Shown one piece after another: positions 29,696 to 34,645 of a DNA stretch of 34,645 bases (position 1 is its first letter; the number at the start of each line of letters is the position of its first letter). The translations under genes and the position numbers were made by a program. The notes beneath the pieces are model-generated. The model made no database searches, was not told where the DNA came from, and worked only from the letters and a program-made list of their open reading frames with translations. The stretch comes from Pseudomonadota bacterium. GTDB lineage: Bacteria; Pseudomonadota; Alphaproteobacteria; Caulobacterales; Caulobacteraceae. The stretch covers positions 1 through 34,645 of the forward strand of contig JAFAEC010000019.1 of NCBI GenBank assembly GCA_023424215.1, written 5' to 3'.

Positions 29696-30796
29696 TCAAC
29701 CCCGCTCCCGCGCCATCCAGTCGGCCCCGGCCATCTCGTGGAGGCGCGACACGGTGCGCTCGAACTCGAAAGCGCCGACGCCCTCACGGTACAGCTCCTC
29801 CGGTCGCGCCTCGGCCAGCGCCACCAGCCGGGTCCCGGCCTCGTACAGGGCGTCGACCAGGGTCACGAAACGCCGCGCCTCGTGATGATTGTGCGGCCCC
29901 AGCACCGGCACCCCCTCGAGGAACAGGGTGTGGAACCGCTCGGCCACGGCCAGATAATCCTGCGCCCCCAGCGGTCGGGCGCACAGTTCGGCGAAGGTGG
30001 ACCGGGCCAGCCCGCCGTCGGTGCGCTCCAGCGTGACCTCGCGACCCTGCACATGCAGCGTGGTGGGCGCTTCGTCCTGCTCGCCTTTCAGGTCGTTCCA
30101 CAGGTGGTCGAAGGCCATCCGCCGGCCCATGTCGTCGGGCGCGTACCAGACCCGCCCGCCCATGATCCGGTCCAGCCGCCAGTCGCGGGCCCCGCCGACC
30201 TCGACGATCTCGCAGCGCTCGCGGATCATGTCGATGAAGGGCAGGAAGAGCTGGCGGTTGATGCCGTTCAGGTACAGCTGCTCCGGCGCCCGGTTGGAGG
30301 TCACGACCAGAACCACCTTCAGCTCGAACAGCGCCTCGAACAGCCGGCCGAGGATCATGGCGTCGCCGATGTCTGTGACCTGCAGCTCGTCGAAGCACAG
30401 CAGGCGGGACTCCGCCGCGATCAGCTCCGCCGTCGGGCGGATCGGGTCGTCGCCCTTCGCCTGGCCGAAGACGCGCTTCCGCTCCGCCGCGTCGCCCTCG
30501 CGCCACTGCCGGATCAGCCCGTGCACGCGGGCCATGAACACGTGGAAATGGGCCCGCGTCTTCCGCGGCTCGGGGGCGCAGGCGCAGAACAGGTCCATCA
30601 GCAGCGACTTGCCCCGCCCGGGCGGCCCCCACAGGTACAGCCCGCGCACCTCGGGCCTGCGGCCGAACAGGCCGCGCTTCGCCAGGTCCCGCTCCACCCG
30701 CGCCAGGGCGTCGACCACCGGGCGCTGCGACGGATCGGGCGTCAGCCGGCCGTCGGCCAGCCGCTCTTCATAAGCGGTGCGTATGCGGGAGGGCAT
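29696..30796 (-). CDS. zapE: Cell division protein ZapE (AFG1-like ATPase)
   Basis: A 366-residue AAA-type ATPase. Walker A is GPPGRGKS (57-64), Walker B is CFDELQ with Asp136 and Glu137, and sensor-like TSNRAPEQLYLNG follows; FHVFMARVH and RMAFDHLWNDL match the AFG1/ZapE family. In E. coli ZapE interacts with FtsZ and is needed under low-oxygen or high-temperature conditions. The frame is open to 30868, but the ATG at 30796 gives the standard N-terminus. It is divergent from asd, 151 bases away. Confidence 0.93.
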   Translation of the reverse strand: MPSRIRTAYEERLADGRLTPDPSQRPVVDALARVERDLAKRGLFGRRPEVRGLYLWGPPGRGKSLLMDLFCACAPEPRKTRAHFHVFMARVHGLIRQWREGDAAERKRVFGQAKGDDPIRPTAELIAAESRLLCFDELQVTDIGDAMILGRLFEALFELKVVLVVTSNRAPEQLYLNGINRQLFLPFIDMIRERCEIVEVGGARDWRLDRIMGGRVWYAPDDMGRRMAFDHLWNDLKGEQDEAPTTLHVQGREVTLERTDGGLARSTFAELCARPLGAQDYLAVAERFHTLFLEGVPVLGPHNHHEARRFVTLVDALYEAGTRLVALAEARPEELYREGVGAFEFERTVSRLHEMAGADWMARERG

Positions 30797-30947
30797 CGTT
30801 CTCGGGCTTAGCCGCCCCGGTCCGCCCTGAAAAGCGATTGCTTCGCGGCCGCGAAAGCCTACATGCACGCCTCACACTCCAGACACCTGCCCTCAAGCAG
30901 CGAGCCGCCGCGCGGCGAGCGTTAGGGCGTCCGAAGGACAACCAAGC

Positions 30948-31994
30948 ATGAGCTATGTCGTCGCCGTCGTGGGCGCCACCGGCAATGTCGGCCAGGAGAT
31001 GCTCAACATCCTGGACGAGCTGGACTTCCCGGTCTCGAAGCTGCACGCCCTGGCCTCGCGCAAGTCCAAGGGCGTCGAGGTGGCCTTTGGCGACCACACA
31101 GTGAAGTGCGAGGATCTGGAGACGTTCGACTTCTCGACCGTCGACATCGTGCTGATGTCGGCCGGCGGCGACGTGTCCCGGGAGTGGTCCGAGAAGATCG
31201 GCAAGTCCGGGGCCATGGTCATCGACAACTCCTCGGCCTTCCGCATGGACCCGGACGTGCCGCTGATCGTGCCCGAGGTGAACCCCGACGCCGTCAAACT
31301 GGCGAAGAAGAAGAACATCGTCGCCAATCCGAACTGCTCGACCGCCCAGCTCGTCGTGGCGCTCAAGCCGCTGCATGACGCCGCGAAGATCACCCGCGCC
31401 GTGGTCTCGACCTACCAGTCGGTGTCCGGGGCCGGGAAGGAGGGCATGGACGAGCTGTGGAACCAGACCAAGGCCATCTACGGCCTCGGCGACGCCTCGC
31501 CCAAATTCTTCCCGAAGCAGATCGCCTTCAACGTCATCCCCTTCATCGGCTCGTTCCGCGACGACGGCTACACCGATGAGGAGGCGAAGATGTGGGACGA
31601 GACCCACAAGATCCTCGATCCCGACATCAAGCTGACCGTCACCTGCGTGCGCGTCCCGGTCTTCGTCGGCCACTCGGAGTCGGTCACTGTCGAGTTCGAC
31701 CGCCCGATCACGCCTGACGAGGCCCGCGCCATCCTGCGCGAGGCGCCCGGCGTGATGGTCGTCGACAAGCAGGAGGCCGACGGCTACGTCACCCCGGTCG
31801 ACGCCGCCGGCGAGTTCGCCGTCCACGTCTCGCGCATCCGCCAGGACCCGACCGTCCCGAACGGCCTCAGCTTCTGGGTGGTCTCCGACAACCTGCGCAA
31901 GGGCGCCGCCCTCAACGCGGTGCAGATCGCCCAGCTGCTCGACGAGTCCGGGACCATCCAGCCGAAGAGCGGCTACCGCTCGATCACCGTCTGA
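30948..31994 (+). CDS. asd: Aspartate-semialdehyde dehydrogenase
   Basis: A 348-residue NADPH-dependent enzyme that reduces aspartyl phosphate to aspartate semialdehyde, leading to lysine, threonine, methionine and diaminopimelate. It has the N-terminal VGATGNVGQEM motif, LMSAGG, IDNSSAFRM, the catalytic Cys130 in ANPNCST, and the later RVPVFVGHSESV with active-site Arg and His. A GAAGGA-type ribosome binding site precedes the ATG. Upstream at 30906-30917 is a perfect 12-base GC palindrome of unknown meaning. Confidence 0.96.
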   Translation: MSYVVAVVGATGNVGQEMLNILDELDFPVSKLHALASRKSKGVEVAFGDHTVKCEDLETFDFSTVDIVLMSAGGDVSREWSEKIGKSGAMVIDNSSAFRMDPDVPLIVPEVNPDAVKLAKKKNIVANPNCSTAQLVVALKPLHDAAKITRAVVSTYQSVSGAGKEGMDELWNQTKAIYGLGDASPKFFPKQIAFNVIPFIGSFRDDGYTDEEAKMWDETHKILDPDIKLTVTCVRVPVFVGHSESVTVEFDRPITPDEARAILREAPGVMVVDKQEADGYVTPVDAAGEFAVHVSRIRQDPTVPNGLSFWVVSDNLRKGAALNAVQIAQLLDESGTIQPKSGYRSITV

Positions 31995-32035
31995 TCTTCC
32001 TCCATCCCGCCGGCTCCCCCCGGCCGGAGCCCATC

Positions 32036-32965
32036 ATGGCCACCCCCTCAGGCTCGGATGCGAGCCGCGCCGCCCTTCTCTCCGCCTTCGCCTGCTACAC
32101 CCTGTGGGGGCTGATGCCCCTGCTGTTCATGGGCCAGGCGCAGGTCGGCTTCGACTCGCTCGAGATCCTCGCCCACCGCTGCGTCTGGGCCGTCGCGGTC
32201 GCGGCCCTGCTGGTCTGGCTGGCGAAGCAGGGCGGACAGGTCGCGGCCGTGTTCCGCAACCCGCGCACCCTCGCCTGGCTGACCTTCTCGACCGCCCTGA
32301 TCGGCCTGAACTGGGGCATCTACGTCTGGGCCACCACCCACGGCGCCACGCTCGAGGCCAGCCTCGGCTATTACATCAACCCTCTGCTCAACATGGTTGT
32401 CGGCCTGTGGCTGTTCCGCGAGCGGATCGATCGTTGGGGCTGGGTCGCCATCGGCCTCGCCGCCGTCGGCGTCGCCTTCCAGACCGCCGCCCTGGGCCGC
32501 CCGCCGTGGATCTCCATCGTGCTGGCCCTGTCGTTCGCCACCTATGGCGTGATCCGCAAGCGCGTCCCGGTCGACGCCCAGGCCGGCCTGTTCGTCGAAT
32601 GCCTGTTGCTGGCCCCGCTCGGCCTCGCCTGGGTGATCTGGCTGCAGTCGACCGGCGCCGGGGCCGCCTTCGACAGCCCGACCAACACCCTCTGGGCCCT
32701 CGCCAACGGCCCAGCCACCGTCCTGCCGCTGGCCCTGTTCGCCTGGTCGGCCCGGCGCCTGCCACTGTCGACGATCGGTTTCATCCAGTTCCTCGCCCCG
32801 ACCCTGCAGTTCGCGGTCGGCGTCGCCGCCGGCGAGCCCCTGACCACCCTGCGCATCGCTTCCTTCGGCTTCATCTGGGGCGGGGCGGCGGTGTTCGCGG
32901 CCGCGGCCCTGCACCGGCGGCGCGCGGCCCGGCGGGCGCTGAAGGAGGCGGCGGAACCGATCTGA
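32036..32965 (+). CDS. rarD: RarD-type EamA/DMT family transporter
   Basis: A 309-residue inner membrane protein with about ten predicted helices in two EamA halves. The opening CYTLWGLMPLLF, the LAHRCVWAV segment, LIGLNWGIYVWA, and GYYINPLLNMVVG are typical of RarD (chloramphenicol-sensitive protein family) in the drug/metabolite transporter superfamily; the second half has FIQFLAPTLQFAVGV. The substrate is unknown. It starts 41 bases after asd; GGAG precedes the ATG. Confidence 0.92.
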   Translation: MATPSGSDASRAALLSAFACYTLWGLMPLLFMGQAQVGFDSLEILAHRCVWAVAVAALLVWLAKQGGQVAAVFRNPRTLAWLTFSTALIGLNWGIYVWATTHGATLEASLGYYINPLLNMVVGLWLFRERIDRWGWVAIGLAAVGVAFQTAALGRPPWISIVLALSFATYGVIRKRVPVDAQAGLFVECLLLAPLGLAWVIWLQSTGAGAAFDSPTNTLWALANGPATVLPLALFAWSARRLPLSTIGFIQFLAPTLQFAVGVAAGEPLTTLRIASFGFIWGGAAVFAAAALHRRRAARRALKEAAEPI

Positions 32966-33105
32966 GGGGCGAAGGGCGAGATCGACCGACATCGCCCGAA
33001 TGTGATCATCCTTCACGTTGCGAGGATTGGATCAACCTTGACGAGCATCACCTTCGGGCGTTCTTCTTCAGGAGGCCGATCTCCGGCCCTGAAGGAGGAC
33101 GACGT

Positions 33106-33387
33106 ATGCGTAATTCGATCGCTCCCGTTTTTCTGGCTGGAGGTCTGCTCGTCCTGGGCGCCTGCAGTCCTTCGACAGGTTCAGCCGATCTGGCGCAAGC
33201 CGCGCCAGCGGACCTGTGCACACGACCCGGCAGCCGTCCCGTGCCGACCGGCCGACAGACCGGCGACGTCCGGCAGGACTACAGATGTTCCAGCGCCCAC
33301 GCGCAGTTGAACCGGGAAACGGGCGTCCGGCGTCACGGGTCGCAACTCTCCTCCGCAGTCGACAGGTCACTCAGAAGAGGCGGTTGA
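33106..33387 (+). CDS. Small predicted lipoprotein
   Basis: A 93-residue product with an excellent GGAGG ribosome binding site and an N-terminal lipoprotein signal: hydrophobic stretch MRNSIAPVFLAGGLLVLGAC with lipobox Leu-Gly-Ala-Cys and lipidated Cys20. The rest is short, polar and Arg/Ser-rich, with Cys38 and Cys61 possibly bridging. I recognise no family. The same frame is open back to 32104, but that is an out-of-frame shadow of rarD. The signal peptide and RBS together make it a likely real gene. Confidence 0.68.
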   Translation: MRNSIAPVFLAGGLLVLGACSPSTGSADLAQAAPADLCTRPGSRPVPTGRQTGDVRQDYRCSSAHAQLNRETGVRRHGSQLSSAVDRSLRRGG

Positions 33388-33461
33388 CCGGCTGCCGGAC
33401 AGCTGACGACCAAGCCCGCCGGTTTCGGGCCGGCTGCTCGTCAACGAGCTCCGGCTGCCTC

Positions 33462-34595
33462 TCACGTCCCCGCGTACGCCGCCTCGATAAGCCGCACCGC
33501 CCGCGGGTCCCCCAGCAGGTGCCGCGATTGCCGCGTCATCACATAGCTGCCTGACAGCCGCCGCTCCGGATCGGCGAAGGCGCAACTGCCGCCCCAGCCG
33601 TAGTGGCCGACGGTCTGCTCGCCCGGGCCGAATACGTTCAGCCCGGCGTTGCGGGTCCACCCCGCCGCCCAGCCCATGTCGAAGGGCAGCACCCGGTCCC
33701 GGCCGCGGATGCGCTCGGTCAGCGCCGCCGCCCGCGTCGCTTCCGACAGCACCGCCCGGCCCGCGAACTCGCCCGTCGCGACCACGGCCATGATCCGCGC
33801 CAGATCCCGCGCCGTGCCGTGCAGGTTCGCCGACGGGATCTCCGCCATGCGCCATTCGGCCGAGCCCCGCCCGCCCGGAGCCGAGCCCCTGTCGAGGAAG
33901 GCCGAGCGCTTGACCGCGTCGATCTCGCCGAGGTCCGGCGCGGCCGTCGGCTTCTTCATCTGCGCCACCCGGCCGTGTTGGGACTCCGGCAGGCCGATCC
34001 ACAGGTCCAGCCCGGGGAAGTCCTCGCGTAGCGCCGTCCCCATGGTCCGCCCGTCGACAACCCGGAACAGCTCTCCGGCCAGGTAGCCGATGGTGATCGG
34101 GTGGTAGCCGCTGGCCGTGCCGGGCTCCCACATCGGGGCCTGGGCGCACAGACGCTCCAACACCGCCGCCCGGTCGAACCAGATGGCCGGTTCGACCGTC
34201 TCGTCGAAGCCCGGCAACCCCGCCTGGTGGCTCATCAACTGGCCGACGGTGATCCGGTCCTTCCCCGCCCGCCCGAACGCCGGCCAGTAGTTCGCCACCG
34301 GCATCTCGTAGTCCAGCAGGCCGCGCTCGACGCAGGTCGCGATCAGCAGGGCCATCACCGCCTTGCCGGTCGAGAACACCGGCGTCAGCGTGTCCTCCGC
34401 ATACGGAACGGTCCGCGCCCCGTCGGCCCAGCCGCCGAGCAGGTCGACGACCACCTCGCCGTCGACGCAGAGGCTGAAGCGCGCGCCCTGCTCGTCCAGA
34501 CCCTCGGGCGCGGCGACGAAGTTGGCGGCGAAGGCGTCCTTCAGGGCGGCGAACGCGGGCGGGCAGAGGCCGCGGATCTCGGGCAGATCGGTCAT
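33462..34595 (-). CDS. Serine hydrolase, class C beta-lactamase/esterase family
   Basis: A 377-residue serine hydrolase of the beta-lactamase-like (PF00144) family. The nucleophile motif SxxK is STGK (Ser75, Lys78), the second motif is probably the Tyr of SGYHPITIGY, and the third HxG is HYGWGG. The absence of a signal peptide and the overall pattern (FSTGKAVMA, QLMSHQAGLPGF, WEPGTASGYHP) point to an EstB-type cytoplasmic esterase rather than a periplasmic beta-lactamase. Resistance should not be inferred. It lies at the window's right end and converges on the lipoprotein gene. Confidence 0.88.
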   Translation of the reverse strand: MTDLPEIRGLCPPAFAALKDAFAANFVAAPEGLDEQGARFSLCVDGEVVVDLLGGWADGARTVPYAEDTLTPVFSTGKAVMALLIATCVERGLLDYEMPVANYWPAFGRAGKDRITVGQLMSHQAGLPGFDETVEPAIWFDRAAVLERLCAQAPMWEPGTASGYHPITIGYLAGELFRVVDGRTMGTALREDFPGLDLWIGLPESQHGRVAQMKKPTAAPDLGEIDAVKRSAFLDRGSAPGGRGSAEWRMAEIPSANLHGTARDLARIMAVVATGEFAGRAVLSEATRAAALTERIRGRDRVLPFDMGWAAGWTRNAGLNVFGPGEQTVGHYGWGGSCAFADPERRLSGSYVMTRQSRHLLGDPRAVRLIEAAYAGT

Positions 34596-34645
34596 GGCGC
34601 GGGTCTAGCCGGGCGCGCCCGCGCCGTCACGCCCGCGTCTCGTCG

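Noticed and set aside
33388..33461. A terminator hairpin (GCCCG/CGGGC) after the small lipoprotein gene
   Set aside because: The stem is only 5 bp with no T-tract; too weak to report as a feature.
33462..34595. A true beta-lactamase resistance gene
   Set aside because: The SxxK motif is shared by esterases and peptidases of the same family. No signal peptide is seen, and the pattern fits EstB-type esterases better.
1..34645. Mobile elements, CRISPR arrays, tRNA or rRNA genes
   Set aside because: None was seen: no transposase or integrase motifs, no regularly spaced repeat arrays beyond the heptad units, and no tRNA cloverleaf or rRNA-like stretch was recognised by eye.

Overview
The window is alphaproteobacterial, high-GC and almost wholly coding, with housekeeping genes on both strands. 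No rRNA, tRNA, IS element, prophage, CRISPR array or defence island was recognised. The most important observation is that it looks like two genomes joined inside one gene. From 1 to roughly 8.6 kb the content, order and codon choice are those of a Rhizobiaceae-like chromosome (Rhizobium/Sinorhizobium/Shinella type): COG4223 mitofilin-like protein, hemD, hemC, divergent tsaD-gpsA-YciI-EVE-METTL20-like methyltransferase, then sdhC-sdhD-sdhA. From about 8.9 kb to the end they are those of a Caulobacterales-like chromosome (Brevundimonas/Caulobacter type), including a clear divL with the diagnostic tyrosine in its H-box. The switch lies inside sdhA in a segment nearly identical between the two groups, so the reading frame is intact. 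The simplest explanation is a metagenome or mixed-culture assembly chimera; natural homologous recombination is the alternative.

Layout. (1) 1-2772, minus strand: haem/envelope block (COG4223 protein, truncated by the window edge; hemD; hemC). (2) 2848-6392, plus strand: tsaD and gpsA (overlapping), YciI-like, EVE-domain and EtfB-lysine-methyltransferase-like genes; then a convergent secreted hypothetical at 6408-6872. (3) 7173-13859, plus strand: sdhC, sdhD, sdhA, then a GFA zinc protein and CreD between sdhA and sdhB, a 2Fe-2S ferredoxin, a P-loop kinase and a PilZ protein; from sdhA to PilZ the genes abut or overlap. (4) 13863-17159, minus: a HAD hydrolase and divL. (5) 17209-20914: an inverted pair of heptad-repeat arrays, a zincin, an Excalibur-domain membrane protein, rlmN, DUF350 and a trypsin-like protease. 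(6) 20919-27114, minus: M16 peptidase, oxyR and katG, with an OxyR-type dyad just upstream of oxyR. (7) 27208-34595: EcsC-family protein, mdh with a strong bidirectional hairpin terminator, YbjN-like secreted protein, zapE, divergent asd-rarD, a small lipoprotein and a class C beta-lactamase/esterase-family hydrolase.

Themes: central respiration (complex II, malate dehydrogenase), peroxide defence (OxyR-KatG), cell-cycle and division control (DivL, ZapE), envelope proteins and proteases. I do not see a convincing new multi-gene system. The items most worth checking are the sdhA junction, the sdhA-GFA-creD-sdhB arrangement, the heptad inverted repeat before 17311, and the DUF350-protease pair.
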